From NCBI GenBank assembly GCA_014801585.1, contig JAAVDX010000024.1:37221-101220 (forward strand): a stretch of 64,000 bases of DNA, given 5' to 3'. Position 1 is the first letter of the stretch. The number at the start of each line of letters is the position of its first letter. The notes under the pieces were generated by a model that saw only the letters and a list, made by a program, of their open reading frames with translations, was not told where the DNA came from and did no database searches. This document shows, in pieces, positions 39,265 through 48,862 of the stretch. The stretch comes from Bacteroides sp. (GTDB lineage: Bacteria > Bacteroidota > Bacteroidia > Bacteroidales > Muribaculaceae). The position numbers and the translations under genes were made by a program.

Positions 39265-40734
39265 ATGGACTATTCACAATTTGGGGCAATGTTGCCCGAA
39301 CTGATAATCCTGGGAATCTTCCTGATCGTTTTCCTGGCAGATACCTTCTCGCCGGACAACAGCAGTAAGAAATTCCTGACACCGATGACGACCGTGCTGA
39401 TGCTTCTGGCTACGGTTGCCATCTGGATAGTGCCCTCATGCGCCGAGTCAGTATTCGGCGGTATGTATGTAGATGACGCAGCCTGCAAGGCGATGAAATG
39501 TGTGCTCAACGTAGGTGCATGGATCTGTATGCTTGAGGCAGCCAAATGGGTAGAGAGTGATGAAATGCACTCACGTAAGGGTGAATATTACGAACTTCTT
39601 CTCGTAACGCTCTTCGGAATGTATCTTATGATCTCCGCCCGCCACTTCCTGCTCTTCATCATCGGTCTGGAGTCAGCTTCACTTCCGATTGCAGCGATGG
39701 TAGCCTTCAACAAGAATAAGTATGAGAGCCATGAGGCGGCAATCAAGTATATTCTGACTGCAGTATTCTCCTCAGCAATTCTGCTTACAGGTCTCAGCTT
39801 TGTATATGCCTTCTCCGGAGGCTCGCTCTACTTCTCCGATATAGCAGCTCAGATCGGAGCAGGCGAGATGAGCGGACTGCTTCTCTTCGCTCTGGCATTC
39901 GTACTCGCCGGAATCGGTTTCAAACTCTCTCTTGTGCCGATGCACCTTTGGACAGCGGATGTCTATCAGGGAGCTCCGACAAGTGTGACAGCTTACCTCT
40001 CAGTAGTGTCGAAGGGTGCGGCTGCGTTCGCTTTCTTCATCATCTTCGTGCAGGTGTTCGGTCAGGTCTACAGCGCAGCCTGGGAGTGGATGCTTTATGC
40101 AGTAATCATCGCTACAATTACCGTAGGTAACCTATTCGCAATGCGTCAGAAGAACATGAAGCGATTCATGGCCTTCTCCTCAGTGTCACAGGCCGGCTAC
40201 ATTATGCTTGGAGCGATGGCTGCCAATCAGCTTGGTATGGCTTCAATGATGTTCTACATACTTGTCTATGTAGTCAGCAACCTTGGAGCTTTCGCCGTGA
40301 TTCAGCTTATCGAAGATCGTACAGGTCTGACAGGAATGGATGACTACAATGGTCTTCACAAGACTAATCCCTACCTTGCAGTAGCTATGACGCTCGCAAT
40401 GTTCTCGCTTGCAGGTATTCCTCCCTTTGCAGGATTCTTCTCGAAGATACTTATCTTTACATCTGTAACATCATCCAACTCTATGGCTCTCTACATGCTG
40501 GTACTTGTAGCGCTGATCAACACGATCATTTCGCTCTACTACTATCTGCTTGTAGTGAAGGCAATGTGGATCTCCGCAGATGAGCCGAAGATTGCCGGAA
40601 TCAATACCGGAGCATGCGAGAAGGTGGCACTTACAGTTTGTGTACTTGGAATCGTATTCCTTGGTCTTGTAAGTTGTGTTTACCAGTATTTCATCAATAG
40701 CGTAGGCACTACGGGTCTTCTGCCACTCAACTAA
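39265..40734 (+). CDS. nuoN: NADH-quinone oxidoreductase subunit N
   Basis: Third antiporter-like pump subunit, 489 residues. The helix with LVPMHLWTADVYQGAPTSVT and the sequence IPPFAGFFSKILIF are typical. Last gene of the cluster, closed by a 14-bp terminator. Together with NuoA, B, CD, H-M it gives an 11-subunit complex; no nuoE, nuoF or nuoG is present, so the electron donor is probably not NADH through the usual module. Confidence 0.96.
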   Translation: MDYSQFGAMLPELIILGIFLIVFLADTFSPDNSSKKFLTPMTTVLMLLATVAIWIVPSCAESVFGGMYVDDAACKAMKCVLNVGAWICMLEAAKWVESDEMHSRKGEYYELLLVTLFGMYLMISARHFLLFIIGLESASLPIAAMVAFNKNKYESHEAAIKYILTAVFSSAILLTGLSFVYAFSGGSLYFSDIAAQIGAGEMSGLLLFALAFVLAGIGFKLSLVPMHLWTADVYQGAPTSVTAYLSVVSKGAAAFAFFIIFVQVFGQVYSAAWEWMLYAVIIATITVGNLFAMRQKNMKRFMAFSSVSQAGYIMLGAMAANQLGMASMMFYILVYVVSNLGAFAVIQLIEDRTGLTGMDDYNGLHKTNPYLAVAMTLAMFSLAGIPPFAGFFSKILIFTSVTSSNSMALYMLVLVALINTIISLYYYLLVVKAMWISADEPKIAGINTGACEKVALTVCVLGIVFLGLVSCVYQYFINSVGTTGLLPLN

Positions 40735-40776
40735 GATAAGTTGTTTAACTAACTCAGTATAAGAAGACATATAAAT

Positions 40777-40813
40777 AAGGAGCGTCTTTCATAATAACGG
40801 AAAGACGCTCCTT
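40777..40813 (+). terminator. Terminator of the nuo-atp supercluster
   Basis: A perfect 14-bp stem (40777-40790 with 40800-40813) with a 9-nt loop, followed by a T-containing stretch, 42 bp after the nuoN stop. Confidence 0.85.
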
Positions 40814-40859
40814 GCTTTATTAATGAGCTTTACTTTCCTTTTTCAAAAATGATATAAAT

Positions 40860-41861
40860 ATGGTGAATCCTCCTTACTATGCCGCTGACTCCCGCTATGA
40901 CGGCTCTATGACTTATGAGCGCTGCGGACGCAGTGGTATCCAACTTCCTCGTTTGTCGTTAGGGTTATGGCACAACTTCGGAGATGTCAATACTTTGGCA
41001 AATAGTCGAGAGATGCTTCATTTTGCGTTTAACAACGGGATAAACTGTTTCGACCTTGCCAATAATTATGGTCCTTCTTACGGATCAGCCGAAGAGACTT
41101 TCGGTGTGATTATGAAGAAGTCATTTCGACCTTATCGGGATGAAATGATTATCACTTCAAAGGCCGGTTATGACATGTGGCCCGGACCTTATGGAATCGG
41201 TGGTTCGCGTAAATATCTTATGGCCTCACTTGATCAGAGTCTGAGCCGTATGAATCTTGATTACGTGGACATATTCTACAGTCATTGTTATGACCCGAAT
41301 ACTCCTATGGAAGAGACACTGCAGGCTCTCGTTGACATTGTTCGCCAAGGGAAGGCGCTGTATGTCGGAATCTCGCAGTGGCCATATGAGGCATCGCAAT
41401 TTGCCTACGACTATCTTGCGGCTCACGATACGCCTTGTCTGATTTATCAGGGACGATACAACATGATAGATCGTCAGAAAGCGCAGGAGGGGATTGTAGA
41501 ACAAGCGGCTCGCAATGGCGTTGGTTTTACTGCATTTTCTCCACTTGAGCAGGGGATACTTACTTCGCGTTATCTGAATGGTATTCCGGAGGGTTCGCGA
41601 GCTTCACTCGGTAAATTCCTTAAGCGGGAACAAATTACTCCGGAATTGGTGGATAAGCTTCATCGGTTGAATGATATAGCAGCAGCCCGGGGACAGTCGT
41701 TGACACAGATGTCGCTGGCTTGGTTGCTGAAGGATAATACTGTAACTTCCGTGATTATAGGAAGTAGCAGTGTGGATCAGATTCGGGATAGCTTGGGGTG
41801 TCTGTCGAATATTACATTCACTCCCGAGGAACTTCAGGCTATTGATTCGATTCTTTGCTAA
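40860..41861 (+). CDS. Aldo/keto reductase, YghZ-like
   Basis: NADPH-dependent reductase of the AKR superfamily, 333 residues, TIM barrel. The catalytic tetrad is visible: Asp and Tyr in CFDLANNYG, Lys in IITSKAGYDMWPG and His in VDIFYSHCYD. The cofactor end AFSPLEQGILT and VIIGSSSVDQI are also present. The DMWPGPYGIGGSRKYL segment matches the L-glyceraldehyde-3-phosphate reductase (YghZ/AKR14) branch, which detoxifies aldehydes such as methylglyoxal. It stands alone between two terminators. Confidence 0.92.
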   Translation: MVNPPYYAADSRYDGSMTYERCGRSGIQLPRLSLGLWHNFGDVNTLANSREMLHFAFNNGINCFDLANNYGPSYGSAEETFGVIMKKSFRPYRDEMIITSKAGYDMWPGPYGIGGSRKYLMASLDQSLSRMNLDYVDIFYSHCYDPNTPMEETLQALVDIVRQGKALYVGISQWPYEASQFAYDYLAAHDTPCLIYQGRYNMIDRQKAQEGIVEQAARNGVGFTAFSPLEQGILTSRYLNGIPEGSRASLGKFLKREQITPELVDKLHRLNDIAAARGQSLTQMSLAWLLKDNTVTSVIIGSSSVDQIRDSLGCLSNITFTPEELQAIDSILC

Positions 41862-41884
41862 TGACTTGGAGAGAGGTTAAATAA

Positions 41885-41916
41885 AGGTGGCGGCAAGATT
41901 TTTCTTGTCGCCACCT
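41885..41916 (+). terminator. Terminator after the aldo/keto reductase gene
   Basis: A 13-bp stem (41885-41897 with 41904-41916, one G-U) around a T-rich loop, 23 bp after the stop. It also lies downstream of the convergent GH57 gene. Confidence 0.8.
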
Positions 41917-41940
41917 GATTCGTTAGCTCCGTTGATACTG

Positions 41941-42000
41941 TCAGCTCTGAGATATTCAGCTCTGAGAAAGTCAGCTCTGATAGATTCAACTCTGATAGTA
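41941..42000. repeat. Four tandem 15-bp repeats
   Basis: Units 41941-41955, 41956-41970, 41971-41985 and 41986-42000 share TCAgCTCTGAnAnAn. They lie in the gap between two convergent genes, just outside the GH57 stop at 42008. They are not a CRISPR: there are no spacers and the units differ. Confidence 0.8.
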
Positions 42001-42007
42001 CTTAGAG

Positions 42008-43453
42008 TTATTTAGATTTTTTTGGTGTCTTGGCTTTTGGAGATTTGGCTTTGGTAGTTTTAGCTTTTGGAGCCTTTTTCATTGGATTTTCATCGATGAG
42101 GAGGGGTTCTTCTTTGGCAGATGAAGATTTAGCTTCGGAGGCTTCGGAGGCCGTTGCGTCACCTACTGATTTGAGATTTTGCTTCAGCTGCTTAACTTCC
42201 TTATTGAGGGATTCAATCTCTGAGGCCTGATTGCGGATAGTGAGCAGTAGAGAGTTAAGTTCCTCATTACCAATTTCTTCTGGATATTGTTCCTCCACTC
42301 TTACTATGAAGTCGGCGAGGACGTTCATATAGTTGGTGAAGGCTGAGAAGGGGGAATCGTATGGAGAGAAGGCCCCTGCTGCGTTCTTGCCGGTAGACAT
42401 ATAATAGAAATGGTCGGAACTCTGGAGGTATTCCCAGTCGAGTTTAAGGCGACGGTCAGTGCAGAGATTAACACGTTCGCCAATAGCATAGAGTTTCCCG
42501 AGGGCCTCGCGCTGGAGATCGTTACCGGTCCAGGCAGAAACGTCAGCCTCTTCATTTATATCAGAGATGGGGAAGGGAACGTTGAGAGCGTCAACCGGTT
42601 TCAGACGTTTAGCGGCCTGCGAGGGGGTGCTGAATTCAATACCGCGCTGCTTGGCGAAAGAGGGGAGAGCCTTGAGGAAATCGAAGATACCGGTAGACGC
42701 GGGAAGGAACGAACCGAACGTATCCATCGCGAGATAGAGATTAATGATCTGCTGTTCTTCGGGAAGCGCAGCAATCCAATCGACGTACTTTTCAGCCGTA
42801 AGAGGATATTCCTCCCAATCAGGATTATTGAAGTTGCGTGCGATATCATTGGCCAGTTTGGTATTGGTCAGGAGGAGTTTGAGATCCGGAGCAACGCAAG
42901 AACTGTAGACATAATTGGGCGACTTCCAGCCGAGGATATGCTTAGCACCCTCAGTAAGGCAAGTATTGAAACCCATAGCCTTGATGAGAAGAGATATATC
43001 ATCGTCGTAGATAAGTTCAGTGTTGGCGAATACCTTAGGTTTCTGGCCAAACTCGCGACGGATTAGAGCATCATGCATCTTCACCTCGCGGAGGAACTCC
43101 TCGGGATCTTCGAGAGCCGCGAGAGAATGGGAATAAGTGCCGGAAAGGAACTCGACACACTTCGTGTCGGCCAGCTTCTTAAGCAGGTCGATAAACTCCG
43201 GTACGTAGAGCTGAAGCTGTTCGATAGCAGTGCCGGAGATAGAGATGGCACACTTAAACTCACCATTGGAAGAATTGATCATTTCCAGGAGAGTCTTGGC
43301 CATGGGGATATAAGACTGTTCAGCCAGACGATTGATGATTTCATCATTGGCGAAATCATCATAGTAATAATGGTCGTTGCCGATGTCGAAGAAACGATAA
43401 CGCTTCAGGCGGAACGGCTGATGGATTTTGAAGTAAAAGCAAACGGACTTCAT
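42008..43453 (-). CDS. Glycoside hydrolase family 57 protein (alpha-amylase-like)
   Basis: A 481-residue cytosolic GH57 protein in a glycogen locus; relatives hydrolyse or rearrange alpha-1,4-glucans. HQPFR at 11-15 and ANTE at 143-146 (predicted nucleophile Glu146) are intact. The fourth conserved region, usually MDYETFGEHQ in this subgroup as I recall it, here reads LAMDTFGSF (241-249). The acid/base Asp may therefore be replaced (Ala242) or shifted. After about 400 there is a coiled coil, then a Lys/Ala/Pro-rich tail (about 460-481) resembling histone-like tails and absent from most family members. It is the last gene of the operon, 37 bp after the glycosyltransferase gene. Confidence 0.88.
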   Translation of the reverse strand: MKSVCFYFKIHQPFRLKRYRFFDIGNDHYYYDDFANDEIINRLAEQSYIPMAKTLLEMINSSNGEFKCAISISGTAIEQLQLYVPEFIDLLKKLADTKCVEFLSGTYSHSLAALEDPEEFLREVKMHDALIRREFGQKPKVFANTELIYDDDISLLIKAMGFNTCLTEGAKHILGWKSPNYVYSSCVAPDLKLLLTNTKLANDIARNFNNPDWEEYPLTAEKYVDWIAALPEEQQIINLYLAMDTFGSFLPASTGIFDFLKALPSFAKQRGIEFSTPSQAAKRLKPVDALNVPFPISDINEEADVSAWTGNDLQREALGKLYAIGERVNLCTDRRLKLDWEYLQSSDHFYYMSTGKNAAGAFSPYDSPFSAFTNYMNVLADFIVRVEEQYPEEIGNEELNSLLLTIRNQASEIESLNKEVKQLKQNLKSVGDATASEASEAKSSSAKEEPLLIDENPMKKAPKAKTTKAKSPKAKTPKKSK

Positions 43454-43490
43454 TTTGTATATTGTGGGTAGAGGGTTATGGTTAAATTAA

Positions 43491-44759
43491 TTAATTTGAT
43501 TGAGAGGCGATCACATCCTTATAGATGTCGATGACCTTCTTTCCGGCCTTTTCCCAGGTGATACCGTGGATTTCCTCGATGCCGCGGTCACGCAGGGTGG
43601 AGTGAAGAGCGGGATTAGTCACGATCGAATGCATGGCATCAGCCATAGCGTCGATATCCCAATAGTCGGTCTTGATGACATTATCGAGAATTTCAGCGCA
43701 ACCGCTCTGTTTGGATATGATGGAAGGGACTCCCATCTCCATAGCTTCGAGAGGAGAAATGCCGAAAGGTTCGGAGACAGAGGGCATGACGTAGACATCG
43801 GAAGCGGCGAGCATCTCATAAACCTGTTTCCCTTTCAGGAAGCCGGTGAAATGGAACTTATCGGCGATACCGCGTTTAGCGACGAGTTTGATCATAGCGT
43901 CCATCATATCGCCTGAGCCTGCCATGACGAAGCGCACATTCTTAGTCTTCTGAAGCACCTTAGCGGCAGCCTCGACGAAATATTCCGGACCCTTCTGCAT
44001 CGTGATACGACCGAGGAAAGTAATAACCTTATCTTTCGAAGCCGGGCGGGGAATAGAGAGCAGATCATCGCTGAGGGGGATAACGGCATTATGGACCGTA
44101 GTCACCTTATCGGGGCTGATTCCATATTTATCGATTACGGTGCGTCGTGTAAGTTCAGATACTGTAATGATATGATCAGCCTGTTCCATACCATCCTTTT
44201 CGATAGCGAAGACCGTAGGATTCACGTTGCCACGGGAGCGGTCGAAGTCAGTGGCGTGGACATGGATGACGAGCGGTTTACCGGTCACCTGTTTGGCATG
44301 AATACCGGCGGGATACGTAAGCCAATCATGAGAATGGATAATATCGAAATCCACGGTACGAGCGATGACGCCGGCGACGATAGAGTAATTATTAATTTCC
44401 TCGAGCAGATTATCCGGATAGCGACCGGAAAACTCGATGCAACCGAGATCATTGAGATTGAGATAATTGAAATCAGAATAGATATGATTACGGAGATCGA
44501 AATAGAGATCGGGATCCATTACCTTACCGATACGCGATTCGACGTATTCACGGCTCACGTCGCGCCAAGCTACGGGGGTGTTGCAAGCACCGATAATGCG
44601 GGCAAAGCCACGTTCCTCGTCGCCCCAGGGTTTAGGAATGACGAAAGTAATATCCATATCGCCATTATTGTGCATACCCTTAGTAAGACCGTAAGAGGCA
44701 GTGCCGAGGCCACCGAGAATATGAGGTGGGAATTCCCAACCGAACATTAGAGCCTTCAT
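43491..44759 (-). CDS. Glycogen synthase-type glycosyltransferase (GT-B fold)
   Basis: A 422-residue GT-B enzyme. The N-terminal loop FGWEFPPHILGGLGTASYGL matches the donor-side Gly-rich loop. The C-terminal domain has FLGRITMQKGPEYFVEAA and the EX7E motif in SEPFGISPLEAMEMG. In Bacteroidales this gene sits between GDE and GH57 genes and is taken to elongate glycogen from a nucleotide-glucose donor; the donor is not shown by the sequence. It starts 5 bp after the debranching-enzyme gene stops, so the two are coupled. Confidence 0.88.
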   Translation of the reverse strand: MKALMFGWEFPPHILGGLGTASYGLTKGMHNNGDMDITFVIPKPWGDEERGFARIIGACNTPVAWRDVSREYVESRIGKVMDPDLYFDLRNHIYSDFNYLNLNDLGCIEFSGRYPDNLLEEINNYSIVAGVIARTVDFDIIHSHDWLTYPAGIHAKQVTGKPLVIHVHATDFDRSRGNVNPTVFAIEKDGMEQADHIITVSELTRRTVIDKYGISPDKVTTVHNAVIPLSDDLLSIPRPASKDKVITFLGRITMQKGPEYFVEAAAKVLQKTKNVRFVMAGSGDMMDAMIKLVAKRGIADKFHFTGFLKGKQVYEMLAASDVYVMPSVSEPFGISPLEAMEMGVPSIISKQSGCAEILDNVIKTDYWDIDAMADAMHSIVTNPALHSTLRDRGIEEIHGITWEKAGKKVIDIYKDVIASQSN

Positions 44760-44764
44760 AAATA

Positions 44765-46729
44765 TCAGTCGTCTTGGGAGGTTTGTAGTTTATTGAGTTC
44801 AATCACGTTTTTGATGGTGCGAAGAATCTCGCCGACATTTTTTGCGGTAGAGACGGCGCCACGACCGGTATAAGGGGGATTAGCGTCGTACATTTCCGAG
44901 AGCGAGCCGATGCATCCTTCTGTCATTTCATCCTCATATCCGATGAGCATACGTTCGATGAAACCGAGACCACTCAGACCGAACACCTTGATATAAGCAT
45001 CGGCATAGAAGCCGAACAACCAAGGCCGGGCCGGGCCCTGATGAACAGCGCGCTCACGTTGCTCCGGCGAACCGACATAGACGGGAGTATATGCATAACT
45101 CTTCGGGCTGAGAGATCGGATACCCTTCGGAGTGAGGAGCTCGCGGGTAGCGAGATCGAGGACCTTCTTACGCTGTCGGCGATCAAGCGGGGAATATTCC
45201 AAGCCGATAGCGATTACCATATTCGGGCGAACCTCCAGATCGGTATAAGCACCATTTACGTAATCATAGAGATAACCGAAATCATTGAGGAAAACGCTTA
45301 CGAAAGAATCCTTAACCTTATCGGAGAGAGCAGCGAGATCGCTTACATATGCCTGCTTCTCCGGGACGTCGGCATAGATCGACTGAAGGAATTTAAGGGC
45401 GTTATACCAAAGGGCGTTAAACTCCACGATATATCCCGAGCGAGGAATAATCGGTTTGCCACCGAGGGAGGCAGACAGCCAAGAGACAGGGCGATCAGTG
45501 CCATTAGAAGAGAGAAGACCATTGTCATTTAGCGAAAGATTATTCACACGATTATTACGTATATCCTCTACCAGCTGCTCCACGGCCTCGCCATACTTCT
45601 CACGGCAAGCCGAGATACCCCGACTCCGGCGATACTGCTGAATAGCCCAGATGGTCCAGAGCGGAATATCGGGGAGATTGATATCCGTGATGACCTTATC
45701 CGTGACACCATCATCAATATAACGTCGGAGGGCAGCGAGGAAAGTATCCATCATAGCTTCAAAATCGGCCAGATGATCGATAGCGAGAGTACACCCGGGG
45801 AGGGCTATGAGTTCGTCGCGACCGCGGACATTATACCAAGGATAGCCGGCCATTATATACATACCGCCCGGCTGCTTAAGATAGAACTGCTTTGCGGAAT
45901 TCTTCAAGCAATTATAGAAAGAGGTACGAGGAGTACGAGAGATAAGTTCAGCCTCATATGTAGATTCGAACGTCTCCGGGTCGGTTGGGAAAGTAGAAGC
46001 GGAGAAGATAATCGACTCACCTTTGCGGATAGGCAATTCAAAATAACCGGGAACCCAGAGATCCTCCGTGTAGGGGATACCGCGGTCGCGATCCTTATAA
46101 TAGATCAGATTTTTATTCCAATGGCCGTCGTTGACCCAGCGCACCTCCTTATTGAACTGCATGAAGAGTTCGGGATAGCCCTCATAAAGACAAGTGGCGA
46201 TACCATTGTCGACCGGGCGGACAGACTTATTGATGACATCATTTTCCACGCAGAGGTCATTGGCATTGCGGAAAGCCAGGAACGGGCGGAACTGCAAGGT
46301 AGTCTCGGAATGGGCCTCAACGAGAGTGTACTTGATGAGGATTCGATTTTCATGAGAAATGAAGACCTTCTCCTTAGTCAGCACCACACCACCGACGCGA
46401 TAAGTCATAGTGGGGACCGTCTCGCAATTAAATTCGCGGATATACTTATGCCCGTTAGGGGCGAAGACATCCCCGGCATACTGATGGAGTCCGAGATTGA
46501 AAGGGGCGCCATGCTGAATGACAGTTTCATCGAGCGACGACAAAAGAATGTGGGCCTTATCGTCCATTTCCGGAATAGGGATAACGAGCAGACCATGCTG
46601 TTTGCGGGTGTTACATCCGACAATCGTCGTACAATGATACGCACCCGACTTATTCGTGCGGAGCATTTCCTTAGGAAGGGACTGCTCCAGGTTAATCATG
46701 AGATTTTTGTCAAATTTCAGGTAACTCAT
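44765..46729 (-). CDS. Glycogen debranching enzyme (amylo-alpha-1,6-glucosidase, GH133-type)
   Basis: A 654-residue protein with an N-terminal GDE beta-sandwich domain (NKSGAYHCTTIVGCNTRKQH) and a C-terminal (alpha/alpha)6 glucosidase domain with GYPWYNVRGRDELIALPG, the family signature with acidic residues. It removes alpha-1,6 branch stubs of glycogen in the cytosol. It is first in a minus-strand operon with the glycosyltransferase and GH57 genes and has a good upstream promoter (46779-46809), so synthesis and turnover genes are co-expressed. Confidence 0.92.
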   Translation of the reverse strand: MSYLKFDKNLMINLEQSLPKEMLRTNKSGAYHCTTIVGCNTRKQHGLLVIPIPEMDDKAHILLSSLDETVIQHGAPFNLGLHQYAGDVFAPNGHKYIREFNCETVPTMTYRVGGVVLTKEKVFISHENRILIKYTLVEAHSETTLQFRPFLAFRNANDLCVENDVINKSVRPVDNGIATCLYEGYPELFMQFNKEVRWVNDGHWNKNLIYYKDRDRGIPYTEDLWVPGYFELPIRKGESIIFSASTFPTDPETFESTYEAELISRTPRTSFYNCLKNSAKQFYLKQPGGMYIMAGYPWYNVRGRDELIALPGCTLAIDHLADFEAMMDTFLAALRRYIDDGVTDKVITDINLPDIPLWTIWAIQQYRRSRGISACREKYGEAVEQLVEDIRNNRVNNLSLNDNGLLSSNGTDRPVSWLSASLGGKPIIPRSGYIVEFNALWYNALKFLQSIYADVPEKQAYVSDLAALSDKVKDSFVSVFLNDFGYLYDYVNGAYTDLEVRPNMVIAIGLEYSPLDRRQRKKVLDLATRELLTPKGIRSLSPKSYAYTPVYVGSPEQRERAVHQGPARPWLFGFYADAYIKVFGLSGLGFIERMLIGYEDEMTEGCIGSLSEMYDANPPYTGRGAVSTAKNVGEILRTIKNVIELNKLQTSQDD

Positions 46730-46778
46730 GTGTAAAGCGGCGTAGCCGTAAGATTAATAAGTTTGTAGCTCTTTTCCG

Positions 46779-46809
46779 CAAATTTAACAAAAAATTACGG
46801 AAATGCAAT
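46779..46809 (-). promoter_or_regulatory. Promoter of the glycogen operon
   Basis: On the minus strand the -7 box TAAATTTG (46786-46779) has an ATTG -33 box (46809-46806) at a 19-bp spacing, one base from consensus, about 50 bp before the start codon. Confidence 0.6.
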
Positions 46810-46835
46810 ATAATTCATAGAAAAAATTTTCTCAA

Positions 46836-48311
46836 TCAGAAAACGTTGTTCGGATGTTGGGGATTATCCAGTTCGTTTCGTATCTTTTTGTCAGATTCAG
46901 AGGTGGTTGTCTTAGATTTCTGAAAGACATGAGACTTTGGGGCAACCGGAGCTTTATCAGACAGGATATCCTTAATCTGCTGAGGAGAAGGAATAGGAAG
47001 ATCGATGATTTTAGTAGAGTCAGCCACATTCCAGGCTTTATTATTCCAGTCATCGACGATAGCAATCAGAGAAGGGTAGATATCATTGAAACGGGGAATG
47101 AAACCGGAATCGCCCAAAGAATCGATGCGTCGCAGAAGATCTCCGGCTGAAAGCGAAGCCGGGTCAATAGCCGGGGCGTACCCGATGACATCATCCTTGA
47201 TCTGAACATTATTGATAAGTCCGGCCTCATGGAGAGCATAGGTCACATCGCCGACCAATCTTATAGGGAGATCATAGAGAGTGGAAATATCATTGCGCGA
47301 AAGCGGGGAGAGACCATTGTGGAAGCGCTGGAAAATGACGGAAGTCACCACGAAATAGACTTTCCGGCGATAATCATGCGAGATAGTAGAGACATCGCCA
47401 AGGAAATTAAAAGCGAAGATATTCTGGAGAGAATAGGTCAGCACGCAACCGAAGAGCATTACGAGCCAAGAGAGCTGCATCCATACGAGGAGCAAAGGGA
47501 GAAAAGCAAACGAGCCATATATGGCATTATACTTACTGACATATATCTGTCCATTGACAAACAAGAGTTCGATAATCTGGAATGCAATGGCACAGACAGC
47601 GCCCGAGATCATAGCGTATTTGATATTTACCTTAGTGTTTGGGATAAGGAAATAGGCAAGAGAGAAAGCGAGCCAAGCGAGAACGAGGGGAGCCGTCTCA
47701 AGGGCGATGTTGACCAAAGGAGAGAGGAAAGCGAGTCGCATATTATTCTGCACGATAGTCGACATAAAAATCGAGACACCCGAAGAACAGACCATCAAGA
47801 CAGGCACCAGCAGACAGATAGCGATATAATCGGTCACTTTCTGATAGATAGTGCGATCCTTTTTGATATCCCAGATATTATTGAAAGTTTCCTCAACGGT
47901 AGAGAGAAGAGAAACGAGAGTCCAAAGCAGCAAAACGATACCGACCCCGACGAAGACCCCATTATTAGCCTCCTTAAGATAAGAATCCACAAACTTCATA
48001 CCCGTCTCCAGCGCCTTATGCTGAGCCGGGAAATAAGAATAGAGAGAAGACTGAATGATATCTTGAAAACCGAACCCGCGGCTTATGGCAAGCAGCAGAG
48101 CCAGAGCCGGGACGAGCGCGATAATGCAGGAATAAGTAAGGGAAGCAGACTTCATCTGCAGGCCGCGATCCAAGAAGGAGCGCACGGAAAGATTAAGCGT
48201 CTTTACGAGACGAACTCCCATCGTATTATGAGTGGAACGCCAAACACCGACAGTACAAAAAATGTAGGCTTGCTTAGCTTTAGCTATAAGTTTGGGTATT
48301 GCGTTTTTCAT
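46836..48311 (-). CDS. YihY/BrkB family inner-membrane protein
   Basis: A protein with about six transmembrane helices in residues 55-305 of the chosen form. The family-typical SASLTYSCIIALVPALALLL and YNAIYGSFAFLPLLLVWMQL segments are present. The C-terminal ~200 residues are cytosolic, with a winged-helix-like region (LSRNDISTLYDLPIRLVGDV) and a charged tail, an architecture common in Bacteroidota members. Older records call such proteins 'RNase BN', which is wrong for this family. I chose the start at 48311 (MKNAIPKLIAK, 491 residues); a longer frame to 48368 overlaps the rnpB terminator. The function is unknown; transport or membrane-organising roles have been proposed. Confidence 0.85.
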   Translation of the reverse strand: MKNAIPKLIAKAKQAYIFCTVGVWRSTHNTMGVRLVKTLNLSVRSFLDRGLQMKSASLTYSCIIALVPALALLLAISRGFGFQDIIQSSLYSYFPAQHKALETGMKFVDSYLKEANNGVFVGVGIVLLLWTLVSLLSTVEETFNNIWDIKKDRTIYQKVTDYIAICLLVPVLMVCSSGVSIFMSTIVQNNMRLAFLSPLVNIALETAPLVLAWLAFSLAYFLIPNTKVNIKYAMISGAVCAIAFQIIELLFVNGQIYVSKYNAIYGSFAFLPLLLVWMQLSWLVMLFGCVLTYSLQNIFAFNFLGDVSTISHDYRRKVYFVVTSVIFQRFHNGLSPLSRNDISTLYDLPIRLVGDVTYALHEAGLINNVQIKDDVIGYAPAIDPASLSAGDLLRRIDSLGDSGFIPRFNDIYPSLIAIVDDWNNKAWNVADSTKIIDLPIPSPQQIKDILSDKAPVAPKSHVFQKSKTTTSESDKKIRNELDNPQHPNNVF

Positions 48312-48345
48312 AGAAGGTAAAGAATAAGAAGAAAAAGAATAGAAA

Positions 48346-48382
48346 AAGAGCGGAGGTGTGCTGAGCATGAGCCTCCGCTCTT
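48346..48382 (-). terminator. Terminator of rnpB
   Basis: An 11-bp stem (48372-48382 with 48346-48356) around a 15-nt loop, followed on the minus strand by a T-rich run. It sits just before the brkB-like start codon. Confidence 0.85.
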
Positions 48383-48412
48383 CAACCGTGTATTATAACT
48401 AAAACAAAAATA

Positions 48413-48846
48413 GGGGAAGGGCAGAGGCGTTATAAGCCGGGTTATGTAGCGCCCGAAACTCGAGTTCACCGTAGAGGGGAACAAACAGAGAAAGGGGAGC
48501 TGACGGTCATTTATCTGAGTCCGACGGTTGCCCGCCGACTTTAGCGGCCTACCCCCCGGCAATGGACGAGCCATCCTTAACTGCCGGTATACTTGGCCTT
48601 GCAACGCATAGGATGTGCGGCTCTCCGAGTCGCCCCGGAGACCGGTGGGCTCTTACCCCACCTTTTCACCCTTACCCGCGCCTGCTCCTGCGCCTCAACG
48701 GCGCTAAGCAAGGAGGGCGGTAATTTTCTGTCACATTATCCCCGGGGTCACCCCCGGCTTTCCGTTAGAAAATATGCTGCTCTGAGTTGCCCGGACTTTC
48801 CTCTTCATGCTCCCGGCATGAAGCGACCATCCGCGCCTCTGCCCAA
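48413..48846 (-). ncRNA. rnpB: RNase P RNA, class A
   Basis: RNA subunit of RNase P, which removes tRNA 5' leaders. On the minus strand the P1 stem forms between 48844-48834 and 48429-48419 (11 bp, GGGCAGAGGCG with its complement). The conserved 5' core GAGGAAAGTCCGGGC is at 48803-48789. The segment GGTAAGAGCCCACCG of the specificity domain is near 48658-48644, and the 3' core ACATAACCCGGCTTAT lies just before the closing P1 strand. The length of about 430 nt fits. The exact ends are estimated from P1. Confidence 0.93.
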
Positions 48847-48862
48847 AATGTCATAGTACGAA

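Noticed and set aside
41941..42000. Possible CRISPR array
   Set aside because: Units are directly adjacent without spacers and differ from each other; no cas gene is nearby.
47229..48320. 363-codon plus-strand open frame opposite the BrkB-like gene
   Set aside because: Low-complexity charged translation, no start-site support, and fully antisense to a recognised membrane protein.
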